In this document: piece by piece, positions 17,696 to 26,585 of the stretch
Numbering within the stretch: position 1 is the stretch's first letter
Layout: each line of letters opens with the position of its first letter
Source: Clostridium sp. AN503
Lineage (GTDB): Bacteria; Bacillota; Clostridia; Lachnospirales; Lachnospiraceae
Length of the DNA: 64,000 bases
Direction: 5' to 3'
Assembly (NCBI RefSeq): GCF_040719375.1
Contig: NZ_JBFDTP010000001.1
Coordinates: 434,001 to 498,000 of the forward strand
Program-made: the position numbers and the translations under genes
The notes under the pieces: model-generated
Seen by the model: the letters and a program-made list of their open reading frames with translations, nothing else
Databases searched by the model: none
What the model was told of the DNA's origin: nothing

Positions 17696-19255
17696 CTACA
17701 CCCTCTTTTTTTGCTTCAGAACCGGACGGATTCCGAAGATCTCTTCAAAGAAATCACCCTTCGATTCAATGGACATGGCCTCCAGCGTCACATCCCCGTC
17801 GTAATCAGTGGTAATAATCAACTGGTTCTCTTTTACATTCAGCCGGCATCCCGCCAGCTTATTGGCATGGCTCCGGTCCATGGCGTTGGCCAGCCGCAGG
17901 ATCGCAGTCAGCTTGGCGATCATCAGGACCAGATTGTCAGGGTTCACCAGGCGGCTGCCCGGAGAAACCTTTTCCGCCACCTCCACCTCATTATAACGGA
18001 AGCTCTGGGCGTGGTATTTGACCACATTCGCCACGATCTCCCGCTCCACATGGGAAAGGCCGATGATCTCCGTTGCCATGATAATGTTGTATGCACACTC
18101 GGCAGCATCACGCATGGTAACAAACTTGCCGCAGGAGTGGAGGTCCGCCGAGATCTGCAAAAGCAGACGCTCCCGCGCTTTCATGCCGTGGTATTTCTTC
18201 AGACAGTCAAACACCTGCAGGGCTGCCGTCTCCACCATCTGGATATGATGCATGTGGCACTTATACCGCTTGGCCATATTGCGGGATGTGACAATGATGT
18301 CGTTGGCAAAATTGTGGTTGAACTTTAAAAGCTTTTTGTCCTCCGCATATTCAGCCGCAATCCCGTCCGTCATACGGATGCCCGGCATCCACATGATCTC
18401 CGCTCCGGTGATCTCCATCATCCTCTTATAGATCGCGGCAGTGGGGAACAGCATGGATGCATAATCTGCATTCACGTCGAAAATATCCTCGATCTGGTCC
18501 CTGGTCAGATGCCGCATCTTGTCATAGAACTTCGTAAACTCTTCTTTCGTGACCCGGTCGCTGCGCTTTGCCGCCCCCGCTTTGTAATAAAGGGTCAGGA
18601 TCGGCTCTCCGATCGCAATTAAGTTCTTTACTTCCCGGTCTTTTAAATACATCTTTCGAAATGTCACCAGCTCATTGTCAACCAGATCCGTCACCAGCGA
18701 CTGCTCGATATCCGCAGTCAGCTTCACATGGGCGAGCAGCTCCCGCAGGCGCAGCACGCCTAAGGGCAGGTTCTGGGTGGACACCAGGGCATCCTTGTCA
18801 AACAGGGAGACCTGCATACTTCCAAATCCCACATCTGCAATGGCTGTCCCCTTCTGGATCGTCCTCTGGAATTCCGCATCCTTGGCGGCGATCGCCTTAT
18901 AGCTGATAAAGCGCTGCTCCGAGTTGCTGATCACCTTCACTTCGATCCCCGTGCGGACCCGGATCTGCTCCAGCACGATCTGGCTGTTCAGCGCTTCCCG
19001 CATGGCGCTGGTGGCATAGGCCCGGTAATCCGACACCTGATACCCCTGCATGATCCTGACAAAATCATTCAGCACATCACACATTTCCTCCACCAGGCCG
19101 TAGCTGATCTTGCCTTCATTGTAAGTATCCTTTCCAAGGGCAATCATGTGTTTTACATGGTCAACAGAGCGGATAACGCCTTTATCCACGATCTCGTATA
19201 TCCCAAGCTCCAGCTCAAATGACCCCACATCGATTGCCGCAAACGTACGTACCAT
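17696..19255 (-). CDS. ppx: Ppx/GppA phosphatase with C-terminal HD-like domain
   Basis: Exopolyphosphatase/guanosine pentaphosphatase family. The ASKHA-fold N-terminus includes AAIDVGSFELELGIYE, ATSAMREALN and the second phosphate loop IADVGFGSMQVSLF. An HD-type helical domain follows residue ~330 (LLLQISADLHSCGKFV). I chose the ATG at 19255, which has AAGGAGG 6 nt upstream; the frame extends to 19342 but that part is Arg-rich and non-conserved. Gly/Phe replace the usual Ser/Gly in the second loop, so substrate choice may differ. Paired with ppk. Confidence 0.9.
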   Translation of the reverse strand: MVRTFAAIDVGSFELELGIYEIVDKGVIRSVDHVKHMIALGKDTYNEGKISYGLVEEMCDVLNDFVRIMQGYQVSDYRAYATSAMREALNSQIVLEQIRVRTGIEVKVISNSEQRFISYKAIAAKDAEFQRTIQKGTAIADVGFGSMQVSLFDKDALVSTQNLPLGVLRLRELLAHVKLTADIEQSLVTDLVDNELVTFRKMYLKDREVKNLIAIGEPILTLYYKAGAAKRSDRVTKEEFTKFYDKMRHLTRDQIEDIFDVNADYASMLFPTAAIYKRMMEITGAEIMWMPGIRMTDGIAAEYAEDKKLLKFNHNFANDIIVTSRNMAKRYKCHMHHIQMVETAALQVFDCLKKYHGMKARERLLLQISADLHSCGKFVTMRDAAECAYNIIMATEIIGLSHVEREIVANVVKYHAQSFRYNEVEVAEKVSPGSRLVNPDNLVLMIAKLTAILRLANAMDRSHANKLAGCRLNVKENQLIITTDYDGDVTLEAMSIESKGDFFEEIFGIRPVLKQKKRV

Positions 19256-19366
19256 ACGCCGCCTCCTTCTCATCCTGTCCGTAGCATCCGACAGCCGGCT
19301 GTCTGCCGTTGCCTTCCCCGATCCTATCAGACCTATCCTCATGTTTCCGCCAGTTATGTGTTAAAA

Positions 19367-19455
19367 CTTCGCAAAATATTCCCGCGAACCACGCGTTGTA
19401 TCTTCGTAAAATACTCCCGCAAGACACGCGTTAACTCTTCGTAAAATAATTCCCC
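19367..19455. repeat. 35-bp tandem repeat derived from the pheA 3' end
   Basis: Copies begin at 19367, 19402 and 19437 (period 35 bp), each starting CTTCGYAAAATA and continuing to CACGCGTT in the first two. The third, partial copy is the end of the pheA coding region, including its stop. The array fills most of the 175-bp gap between pheA and ppx. It looks like local duplication of the gene end; a regulatory role is not evident. Confidence 0.75.
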
Positions 19456-20570
19456 AAAATCCGCATATTGAGCGCTTCCTCCGCGATCCCTTTCAGCGCA
19501 TTCTCCACCGCGGCGTCCTCCAGATTCCCCTCGATATCCACGAAGAACCGGTATTCCCAGTTCCTTCCCGGAATCGGCCTGGACTGGATCATCATCATGT
19601 TTACATGGTTGAAAATAAAATTCCCCAACATATTATACAGGGTTCCGCTATGGTGCGGCAGTTCAAAGCAGAGGCTGATCTTCCCTGCATCCTTCCGGTA
19701 CACCGCCTCCTTTGCAAGGATGATAAACCGGGTGGTATTGCCCTGGTTGTTCTGGATCGAAGGCTTTAACACTTTCAGGCCATAGAGCTTTCCGGCAATC
19801 TCGCTTGCTACCGCCGCCTGGGTCTTATCGTTGTCCTCCAGCACCTTCTTTGCCGCTACTGCAGTGTTGGCAAAGCTGATCTGCTTCCACTCCTTCTGTT
19901 CATTCAGAAACCTGGAGCACTGCATCAGCGCCTGGGGATGGGAATACACCGTCCGGATATCGGTGATCTCCGCCTCCTGCCGCGCCAAAAGCGCATGGTT
20001 CGCAGGCAGGAAAGTCTCCGCCACAATATAGTTATGATAACGGATCAGCAGATCATACATGTCTATGACCGCACCTGCGGAAGAATTCTCAATGGGAAGC
20101 ACCGCAAAATCAGCCCGTCCGTCCTGTACCTCATTCATGGCGTCCTCAAAACTCGCCACATGATAGATGTCAGCCTGATCCCCAAAAAACTGAAGTGTAG
20201 CCGCATGGCTGTAAGCGCCTTCCACGCCCTGATATACAATGCGTGCCCCCTCTGTCGAAAGCTCTGTAAGCTTTTTAAAGCCCAGATCCACGCCCTTTCC
20301 GTGCTCTGCCAGCATACGGTACTGATACCGCCGGCTGATGGTCATCATCTGGGAAAACAGCTCCCTCACCGCAGTCTGGTTGAACTCCCCATGGGCCATA
20401 GCGCCCACAGTCTCCAGCTTCTGTTTCTCCCGCTCCCCGTCATAGACCGCCCTGCCGGAACCGATCTTGGTCTCCGCCACACATCCGCAGATCTCCATCC
20501 GGCGCTCAAACAGCTCCACGATCTCTCTGTCAATCTTATCCAGTTCTCTTCTGCATTCCTGTAAATCCAC
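19431..20570 (-). CDS. pheA: Bifunctional chorismate mutase / prephenate dehydratase
   Basis: P-protein of phenylalanine synthesis. An AroQ-type chorismate mutase domain spans about residues 1-85 (ECRRELDKIDREIVELFERR). Prephenate dehydratase spans about 108-285 (YQGVEGAYSHAA, FAVLPIENSSAGAV, NTTRFIIL). A C-terminal ACT domain (about 293-375) has the ESRP-like motif IQSRPIPGRNWEYRFF for phenylalanine feedback inhibition. The start is GTG at 20570, with AGGA overlapping the plsC stop 5 bp upstream. Its last codons are also the third copy of the 35-bp repeat. Confidence 0.95.
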   Translation of the reverse strand: MDLQECRRELDKIDREIVELFERRMEICGCVAETKIGSGRAVYDGEREKQKLETVGAMAHGEFNQTAVRELFSQMMTISRRYQYRMLAEHGKGVDLGFKKLTELSTEGARIVYQGVEGAYSHAATLQFFGDQADIYHVASFEDAMNEVQDGRADFAVLPIENSSAGAVIDMYDLLIRYHNYIVAETFLPANHALLARQEAEITDIRTVYSHPQALMQCSRFLNEQKEWKQISFANTAVAAKKVLEDNDKTQAAVASEIAGKLYGLKVLKPSIQNNQGNTTRFIILAKEAVYRKDAGKISLCFELPHHSGTLYNMLGNFIFNHVNMMMIQSRPIPGRNWEYRFFVDIEGNLEDAAVENALKGIAEEALNMRILGNYFTKS

Positions 20571-20575
20571 TTGTC

Positions 20576-21319
20576 CTAAGCCCTCCGCGCCTGCTGTTCC
20601 TGCTTCAGCATTTCTATGATTTTCCCCTGGGTATATGCACCTGCGTGCTTCTTCTGCTCAGGAGGCAGCTCTTTGATGTAAAAAGGCTCCCCAAACTCGA
20701 TCGTCACATGGGACGGACGCATAAACGGAATATGCTGTTCAAATATGTCCCCTGTTCCCGTGATCGCGACCGGCACCACCGGGCAGCCGGACTTTTCCGC
20801 GATCTTTAGGCTTCCCTCTTTAAATGGGAGCATCTCCAGGATATCCTTCCCCCGGCTGCGGGTCCCCTCCGGGAAGATCCAGATAGAGATCCCTTCCTTC
20901 ACCTTGGCGATCCCGTCCAGGATCATCTTAAGCCCCGCCTTCATATCCGTCCGGTCCAAAAACAGGCAGTTCACGTTGCACATCCAGTTGGACAAAAGCG
21001 GATAACGCAGCATCTCCTTTTTTGCAACGAACCCTGTCAGACCCGGCACCGACGTATAACCCACCAGAATATCAAAATAACTCCGGTGATTGCCCACATA
21101 CAGGACCGCCCCCTCCGGTATCCTCTCCCTGCCTTTCACCGTCACCGTAGAACCGGTCAGCCGGATCAGCATCCGGAACATCGCCTGCACCACAAGAAGG
21201 CTGTGCTCCTGCTGGCGCTTCTTGTCCTTCCGGCCCACAAACCATTCTCCGATCAGCAGCGGGATACTGGAAACCAGAAATCCCAAAACCATCAGAGCAA
21301 CCAAAATAAATCGTATCAT
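20576..21319 (-). CDS. plsC: 1-acyl-sn-glycerol-3-phosphate acyltransferase
   Basis: PlsC/LPLAT protein of 247 residues with an N-terminal membrane helix. It has the acyltransferase motifs NHRSYFD (HX4D type), FLDRTD, the FPEGTRSRGK phosphate-binding block and a VVPVAITGT segment. It makes phosphatidic acid at the membrane. The ATG at 21319 follows AGAGG; the open frame continues upstream to 21628 but reads through a terminator and is not coding. First gene of the plsC-pheA-ppx-ppk operon. Confidence 0.93.
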   Translation of the reverse strand: MIRFILVALMVLGFLVSSIPLLIGEWFVGRKDKKRQQEHSLLVVQAMFRMLIRLTGSTVTVKGRERIPEGAVLYVGNHRSYFDILVGYTSVPGLTGFVAKKEMLRYPLLSNWMCNVNCLFLDRTDMKAGLKMILDGIAKVKEGISIWIFPEGTRSRGKDILEMLPFKEGSLKIAEKSGCPVVPVAITGTGDIFEQHIPFMRPSHVTIEFGEPFYIKELPPEQKKHAGAYTQGKIIEMLKQEQQARRA

Positions 21320-21362
21320 TCCCACACCTCTTTGTACTAACCTGTTATCGTTTAAGTATATA

Positions 21363-21403
21363 AAAAAAGAGGGGCAAAAACAAGTCATTTGCCCCTCTTT
21401 TTT
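21363..21403 (-). terminator. Terminator overlapping the end of the CmpB-like gene
   Basis: Perfect 16-bp arms (21363-21378 and 21388-21403) with A-runs and T-runs at the ends allow function on both strands. On the minus strand the stem covers the last codons of the upstream gene, whose stop lies at the loop edge (21385-21387). Confidence 0.85.
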
Positions 21404-21831
21404 GTAATTTGTTCGAACAATAATCCTGTGGCGAACCACAGCGGCGCAAAGTCCAGACGGATCAGGCCGTTGACACTGGTCTGGCTGCTGCTGTAGTCCC
21501 AGGGACACATCCCCTTTGCCCGCAGCCACGCCCCGGACAAGTACTCCGCCGTAAAGATCAGCACCATATAGATCATCCCATGGCGGATATACCGGTCTGC
21601 CGGCCGTATACTGCTCTCCCCGATCCACCGGTCCACTCCCTTACCGATCGGAGACAGCAGCGCGCCGCAGCCGTAGATCGGAAACATTAAAAGGGATGTG
21701 CGGCCCATCAGCCGCCAGTCGTGCGCCATGATGGACTCCACCGAAGTGAAGATCACCTCCAGGCACCACCCGGTGATCCCGCATTTAAAAAAATTGACTG
21801 GTAATTCTTTTAATCTTCTCATGATGTTCAT
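21385..21831 (-). CDS. Small membrane protein, putative ABC-transporter type IV (CmpB-like)
   Basis: 148 residues with four weak membrane segments. The pattern fits the PF06541-type family (GITGWCLEVIFTS at the start, SLLMFPIYGCGALL, AEYLSGAWLRAKGMCPWDYS, FAPLWFATGLL). These proteins are membrane-bound with no established role despite the family name. The ATG at 21831 has only a weak ribosome site. It lies 71 bp after the cardiolipin synthase gene on the same strand, and its end is buried in a terminator. Confidence 0.7.
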   Translation of the reverse strand: MNIMRRLKELPVNFFKCGITGWCLEVIFTSVESIMAHDWRLMGRTSLLMFPIYGCGALLSPIGKGVDRWIGESSIRPADRYIRHGMIYMVLIFTAEYLSGAWLRAKGMCPWDYSSSQTSVNGLIRLDFAPLWFATGLLFEQITKKRGK

Positions 21832-21902
21832 GACATCAGTATGCCACCGGCCATCCGCCTTTATGCATCCCGAATATCAAATTCCAGTCACTAAAGCTGC
21901 AG

Positions 21903-23372
21903 CTACAGAAGCGGGGACAAAAGCCTGCTGCCCTGTTCCCGGATGCGCACCCACAGGCCCCGCGCCTCATAGACCTCTTTTGTCACTTCCCTGCACCGGG
22001 TCAGATCCTCCAGGAAGATCTCCTCCAGCCGTTCCGTGCTCTCCTCATCAAAGATCGTGGCATTCACCTCAAAATTCAGCTCGAAGCTGCGGATATCCAT
22101 ATTGGCCGTTCCATAACAGCTCACCCGGCTGTCCACCATAAGCCCCTTCGCGTGCAGAAACCCGTTCTCATAGGTATAGCAGCGCGCACCTGCCGCCACC
22201 ATCTCTCCCACGTAGGAATAGGTAGCCCAATACACAAAGGGGTGATCCGGCTTGCACGGGATCATAAGCCGCACGTCGATCCCGGATTCCGCAGCGATCT
22301 TAAGAGCGCTCAAGACCGCATCGTCCGGTACAAAATACGGAGTCTGGATATAGATATGATGGCGCGCCCGATGGATCAGCTGTAGATAATTGTCCCGGAT
22401 CTGCCGCTGCTGGGAATCCGGGCCGCTGGTGATGATCTGGATCCCCAGCGGATCATAAAACTGCTCCCTGGGCACGCGGTTGTCCGCAAAATACCGGCTG
22501 TCCCTGAACAGATTTTCCTTTGCAGCGTAATTCCAATCCAGCGCAAAGCGGATCTGAAGGCTGATCACCGCATCCCCGGTCAGTTTTAAATGAGTGTCCC
22601 GCCAATAACCGAACTTCGGGTCCCTGCCCAAATATTCCCTGCCGATGTTAAAGCCGCCCACATATCCCACATGCCCGTCGATCACCACGATCTTCCTGTG
22701 ATTGCGGTAATTCACACGCAGGTTCAGCCGCCCCAGTATAGGAGGAAAGAAGCTGGCTACCAGAATGCCCGACTCGCGAAGCTCCTGCCACCGTTTCTCC
22801 GGCATGAACCTTCCGCCCATACCGTCATAAAGAATGCGGACCTCCACCCCGGCGCGCACCCGCTCCTTTAAGATCGGGACAATGGTGTCGAACAGCTCAT
22901 CATTTTTGATAATATAATACTGGATATGGATAAAATACTTCGCACACCGCATCTCACGGCGCAGGTCCTCAAACTTTTTCTGGCCGTCTGTAAAAATCTC
23001 CAGGCTGTTGTTGAGGGTCAGCACCGCACCTGCCTGTTCCAGGTTATAGAATACCAGGTCCGCATAATCCGCCGCCAGCGGGTCATCTAAATCCTGGCTG
23101 GCATTGCGGATAAATTCCTCCTGGCTTTTCAAAGAAAACCGCAGCCGGTCCTCCACCTCCTTGACGCGGAACATCTTGCTCTTGCGGAAGTCCTGGGCAA
23201 ACATCAGATAAAAGAAAAAGCCGAAAACCGGCACAAAATAGAGGATGAGAAGCCAGGTCCACACTGCCTTGGGGTCCCGCCTCTGAAAAAACACGATCAC
23301 TACCGATAAAAAAAGGTTGATATATAAAAGGTGCTCCATCATCCAGGTCCACACCGCTGCCGCCTGTGCCAT
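21903..23372 (-). CDS. cls: Cardiolipin synthase (phospholipase D family)
   Basis: Two N-terminal membrane helices (about 12-30 and 38-58) with the PLDNc segment RRDPKAVWTWLLIL, then two phospholipase D domains. HKD motif 1 is in NHRKIVVIDGHVGYVGG and motif 2 in LHAKGLMVDSRVSCYGTANMD. It joins phosphatidylglycerols into cardiolipin at the membrane. The ATG at 23372 has GAGGAG 8 nt upstream, better than the GTG at 23381. The small DUF4250 gene lies 36 bp upstream. Confidence 0.94.
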   Translation of the reverse strand: MAQAAAVWTWMMEHLLYINLFLSVVIVFFQRRDPKAVWTWLLILYFVPVFGFFFYLMFAQDFRKSKMFRVKEVEDRLRFSLKSQEEFIRNASQDLDDPLAADYADLVFYNLEQAGAVLTLNNSLEIFTDGQKKFEDLRREMRCAKYFIHIQYYIIKNDELFDTIVPILKERVRAGVEVRILYDGMGGRFMPEKRWQELRESGILVASFFPPILGRLNLRVNYRNHRKIVVIDGHVGYVGGFNIGREYLGRDPKFGYWRDTHLKLTGDAVISLQIRFALDWNYAAKENLFRDSRYFADNRVPREQFYDPLGIQIITSGPDSQQRQIRDNYLQLIHRARHHIYIQTPYFVPDDAVLSALKIAAESGIDVRLMIPCKPDHPFVYWATYSYVGEMVAAGARCYTYENGFLHAKGLMVDSRVSCYGTANMDIRSFELNFEVNATIFDEESTERLEEIFLEDLTRCREVTKEVYEARGLWVRIREQGSRLLSPLL

Positions 23373-23408
23373 GGTCCTCACTCCTCTCTGCTCATATCCG
23401 CTGCCAGC

Positions 23409-23588
23409 CTACCGGAACTGATTGATCTTGCTGTCATAGCGGTAGTCTATGGCAAGCAGCTTCGTCTCCAATTCCTCCCGGTCCAGCAAAAGATCCTCAC
23501 ACAGCAGCTCCAGGGTCGGATAATGATCCCTAAGCTGCGTATTTAAATAACTCATCAGCATCACCGGGTCTTTGGGTATTGTGGTCAT
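23409..23588 (-). CDS. DUF4250 family small protein
   Basis: A 59-residue minus-strand ORF that starts at ATG 23588 behind GAGGAAG and ends at TAG 23409. The translation has the DUF4250 layout: PKDPVMLMSYLNTQLRD, LLCEDL in the middle and YRYDSKINQFR at the end. The family is a short helical protein of clostridia with no known function. It probably shares a transcript with cls. Confidence 0.85.
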   Translation of the reverse strand: MTTIPKDPVMLMSYLNTQLRDHYPTLELLCEDLLLDREELETKLLAIDYRYDSKINQFR

Positions 23589-23735
23589 TTCACTTGCTTC
23601 CTCGCTTTCTGATAAAGACTGGTTTTGGTATTGATATCTGTTCCATTTGGAATACTTATGTTATGATTAATTGATATAATACAATGATTCCAGTCAGATG
23701 ACAAGTTTTTTCCACACAGGGAGGGTAATTTAAAA

Positions 23736-24758
23736 ATGGTCAAACAGAAAAAACGTATCCTGATGATCGCCACCGGCGGCACGATCGCCTCCAAGAGCGG
23801 CGGCAGCGGCTTAAAACCACTGATCACCTCAGAGGAACTTTTAAGCTATGTACCGGATGTGACCCGGTTCTGCCAGGTGGATACCGTGCAGGTACTCAAT
23901 ATCGACAGCACCAACATGCAGCCCAAACACTGGCTGCTGATCGCCTCCGCCATCGAAGCCCATTATGAGGAATACGACGGCTTCGTGGTGTGCCACGGAA
24001 CCGACACTATGGCTTATACTGCCTCCGCTCTCTCCTATCTGATCCAGGACTCCTTAAAACCGGTTGTCATCACCGGCTCCCAGAAGCCCATCGACTTAGA
24101 GATAACCGACGCCAAGGCAAACCTCTCCGACAGCCTTTTGTTTGCCAGCAGCAGCCGGGCGCACGGCGTCACCATCGTTTTTGACGGCAAGGTCATCGCC
24201 GGGACCCGCGGCAAGAAGGAACGAACCAAGAGCTATAATGCATTTTCCAGCATCAACTTCCCCTATATTGCCACCATCCAGGACGGCCACATCATCTTCT
24301 ATCTGGATGATAAGGACCAGATTGCCGGGCCGGTGCGCTTTTGGCACGAGCTGAACAGCCGAATCGCCCTATTAAAGCTGATTCCGTCCATGGAGGCCGG
24401 CGTACTGGACTACATGGCGGAGCATTATGATGCTGTGATCATAGAATCCTTCGGGGTAGGCGGCATCCCCACTTACGATACCGGCGATTTCCACAAGGCC
24501 ATAGAACGCTTTGTCTCCGCGGGAAAAACAGTGGTCATGACCACCCAGGTCACCAACGAGGGCAGCAATATGTCCGTATACGAGATCGGCCGCGGTATCA
24601 AGCAGGAATTCGGCCTTCTGGAAGCCTATGATATGACCCTGGAGGCCACCGTCACCAAGCTGATGTGGATCCTGGGGCAGACCCGGGACCCGAAAAAGGT
24701 GCGGGAACTGTTCTACCGCACCATTAACCGGGACATGCTCTTTACAAGCACCTGGTGA
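23736..24758 (+). CDS. ansA: L-asparaginase, type I (cytoplasmic)
   Basis: 340-residue asparaginase that hydrolyses asparagine to aspartate and ammonia. The first catalytic Thr is in ATGGTIAS (near residue 15) and the second in VCHGTDTMAYTA (about 88). GSQKPIDL and the C-terminal TQVTNEGSNMSVYEIG complete the family pattern. No signal peptide, so type I. The ATG at 23736 follows GGGAGGG. It ends 10 bp from the convergent germination gene with no obvious terminator between. Confidence 0.94.
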   Translation: MVKQKKRILMIATGGTIASKSGGSGLKPLITSEELLSYVPDVTRFCQVDTVQVLNIDSTNMQPKHWLLIASAIEAHYEEYDGFVVCHGTDTMAYTASALSYLIQDSLKPVVITGSQKPIDLEITDAKANLSDSLLFASSSRAHGVTIVFDGKVIAGTRGKKERTKSYNAFSSINFPYIATIQDGHIIFYLDDKDQIAGPVRFWHELNSRIALLKLIPSMEAGVLDYMAEHYDAVIIESFGVGGIPTYDTGDFHKAIERFVSAGKTVVMTTQVTNEGSNMSVYEIGRGIKQEFGLLEAYDMTLEATVTKLMWILGQTRDPKKVRELFYRTINRDMLFTSTW

Positions 24759-24768
24759 TCCAGATATT

Positions 24769-26187
24769 TTAGCTTCCGCTTTTCTCCTTCTGGGGAAGGC
24801 GGCCCCGCAGGAAACGTTTCTTCAGCTTGCCCCAATGGAACGGGACCAACGGATAGATATAGCTTTTGCCCGCGATGGTCTTGTTGAAGGCGATGGCACA
24901 AACTGCCAGGATCACACCTGCCGCATATCCCCACACATCAAAGATGCTTGTGAGGATCAGGAGGATCACACGCATGAATTTCAGCGCATACCCCAGCTCA
25001 AAGCTGGACTGGCTGTAGTTGGCGATCGTCACAAAGGCCATATACAGCATGGTCTCACTGTTGAACCAACCGGACTTCACCGAGTACTCGCCCAGCACGA
25101 TACCGGCGATGACGCTTAAGGGTGTTGTCAGCATGCTGGGGGTGTTGACTGCCGCCAGGCGCAGGCCGTCGATGGCAAACTCCAGGATCAGAAGCTGGAA
25201 GATCAGAGGCACATAGGTCTGGTCTGACAGCATGGTAAATTTAAGCCATTCCGGGAGGATCTCCGTATGCATCATAAGGAGCAGCCAGGTAGGGGTCAGG
25301 AACAGGCACAAAAACGCGGTCACCATCCGGGACAGCCGCAGATAGCTTCCGGTGATCGGCGGGAAATAATAATCATCCGCCTCCTCGATAATATCAAATA
25401 CAGAAGAAGGAAGCACCATAGCCGCAGGGGAATTGTCCACCAGGATCACGATATTTCCCTCCAGCACACAGGCCGCCGCCGTATCCGGGCGCTCCGTGAA
25501 CTTGAATTTGGGAAACGGATTGAACCACTTATGCGGATAGATCCCCTCTGCAAGGCTCTCCTGGTTCATGGTCAGGGCATCCACATGGAGGTTCTGGATC
25601 CGCCTTTTGATCTCCTTCAAAAGCTGTTCATCCACCCTGCCGTCCATATAGCAGATGGCGATATCCGTGTGGGAGCTTTCGCCCGCCGTCATGATCTCCA
25701 TACTCAGCTTCGGGTCCCGGATCCGCCGGCGGATCAGCGCCGTGTTAAAGATCAGGGTCTCCACAAATCCATCCCGGGAGCCGCGCAGGACCTTGTCCTT
25801 TTCCGGCTCACCGACGCCTCTGGCCGGATAGGTACGGCAGTCCACCGTAAGGCAAACGTCATAGCCGTCGATGAACAGGCAGGACATGCCGGTCAAGAGC
25901 TGGACGACCATATCCTTTTCTTCTGCCACCTGTCCGACTTCTCCGTAAGGCACATATTTTTTAGAAAATCCATGAGCATCCGGGGGCATGTCCTCCGGTT
26001 TGATGCTCCACCAGGACTGAAGGATCTTTAACAGCACCTCATCCTTTGTAAAACCATCCACGAAAAATACACAGGCTTTTCTTCCGCCTATGTCAACAGT
26101 TCGATATACTATGTCAAAATTTTTATCTGCCTGGAGCGTCTGCTTTAAACTCTCCAGATTTTCCGTCAGACTCTTCGAAAACGCCAT
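24769..26187 (-). CDS. spoVAF: GerA-family spore germination protein, SpoVAF-like
   Basis: 472 residues with a soluble N-terminal half (about 1-260) carrying ARGVGEPEKDKVLRGSRDGF and FVETLIFNTALIRRRIRDP, then a five-helix membrane half with PPITGSYLRLSR and VNTPSMLTTPLS. This is the A subunit type of germinant receptors. No GerB or GerC partner is adjacent, as for SpoVAF rather than a complete receptor. It acts in the inner spore membrane and marks the organism as a spore former. The ATG follows GAGGGG. Confidence 0.85.
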   Translation of the reverse strand: MAFSKSLTENLESLKQTLQADKNFDIVYRTVDIGGRKACVFFVDGFTKDEVLLKILQSWWSIKPEDMPPDAHGFSKKYVPYGEVGQVAEEKDMVVQLLTGMSCLFIDGYDVCLTVDCRTYPARGVGEPEKDKVLRGSRDGFVETLIFNTALIRRRIRDPKLSMEIMTAGESSHTDIAICYMDGRVDEQLLKEIKRRIQNLHVDALTMNQESLAEGIYPHKWFNPFPKFKFTERPDTAAACVLEGNIVILVDNSPAAMVLPSSVFDIIEEADDYYFPPITGSYLRLSRMVTAFLCLFLTPTWLLLMMHTEILPEWLKFTMLSDQTYVPLIFQLLILEFAIDGLRLAAVNTPSMLTTPLSVIAGIVLGEYSVKSGWFNSETMLYMAFVTIANYSQSSFELGYALKFMRVILLILTSIFDVWGYAAGVILAVCAIAFNKTIAGKSYIYPLVPFHWGKLKKRFLRGRLPQKEKSGS

Positions 26188-26351
26188 GCTTTTGCACCCC
26201 TCTCCGCAATCTTATACAGCTTCAGTATGCGCGGTTTGAGACAGTTTTATCCACAGCGGACCATTGTCTTTTCTATACGGACGGTTCTATGCATTTTTTT
26301 CATTTTTATGTTTTATATGGTGGGATTTTGCTAAATTTTGCACAAACAATC

Positions 26352-26380
26352 TTGACGGGAGAGAAAATAAATGGTATATT
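26352..26380 (+). promoter_or_regulatory. Promoter of the orphan RNA
   Basis: TTGACG (26352-26357) and TATATT (26375-26380) with a 17-bp spacer on the plus strand. No plus-strand gene follows before the convergent malic enzyme gene, so the transcript should be non-coding. Confidence 0.7.
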
Positions 26381-26386
26381 GTTCCT

Positions 26387-26575
26387 CGTAAGAAATACAT
26401 AAAGCGCCGAATCATCGGCGCCCTTTATTTTCTTAACTTACGACGATAGAAAACTCGCAGGATGCGATTTCTATGATTGGTATGGGGATACCAGGCAATA
26501 CTTTATAGTGTAACGGTTTTAGATCGTGACCGAGGCTGCTTTCTGTGGGGGAAAAGCAGCCTCATTTCTTTTTAC
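26387..26575 (+). ncRNA. Orphan structured RNA with own promoter and terminator
   Basis: About 190 nt between the promoter and a strong terminator. Four stems can be drawn: 26387-26442 (CGTAAG/CTTACG outside, GCGCCGA/TCGGCGC inside); 26446-26474 (ATAGAAA/TTTCTAT with CGCA/TGCG inside, GGA loop); 26478-26493 (TGGTAT/ATACCA, GGGG loop); and the terminator. No ORF with a ribosome site is present. The 5' end pairs locally, not with the 3' end, which argues against 6S RNA. I do not recognise a known class. This accounts for most of the 398-bp gene-free stretch. Confidence 0.6.
26532..26575 (+). terminator. Rho-independent terminator of the orphan RNA
   Basis: 11-bp arms GAGGCTGCTTT (26532-26542) and AAAGCAGCCTC (26553-26563) are followed by ATTTCTTTTTA on the plus strand. 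On the other strand the tail is not T-rich, so its direction is plus, although it also lies just after the malic enzyme stop. Confidence 0.85.
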
Positions 26576-26585
26576 TCTTTTTACT

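Noticed and set aside
19367..19436. 35-bp repeats as an attenuator or terminator
   Set aside because: No stable stem followed by a U-run could be drawn; they are better explained as duplicated pheA end.
21320..21628. Longer N-terminus of plsC
   Set aside because: The open frame crosses a strong terminator and the end of another gene, and the acyltransferase homology begins at the ATG at 21319, which has a ribosome site.
24759..24768. Bidirectional terminator between ansA and the germination gene
   Set aside because: The 10-bp convergent gap and flanking codons do not form a convincing hairpin with a T-run.
26387..26575. Orphan RNA as 6S RNA or a riboswitch
   Set aside because: The 5' end pairs with a local segment rather than the 3' end, and no plus-strand gene follows that a riboswitch could control.
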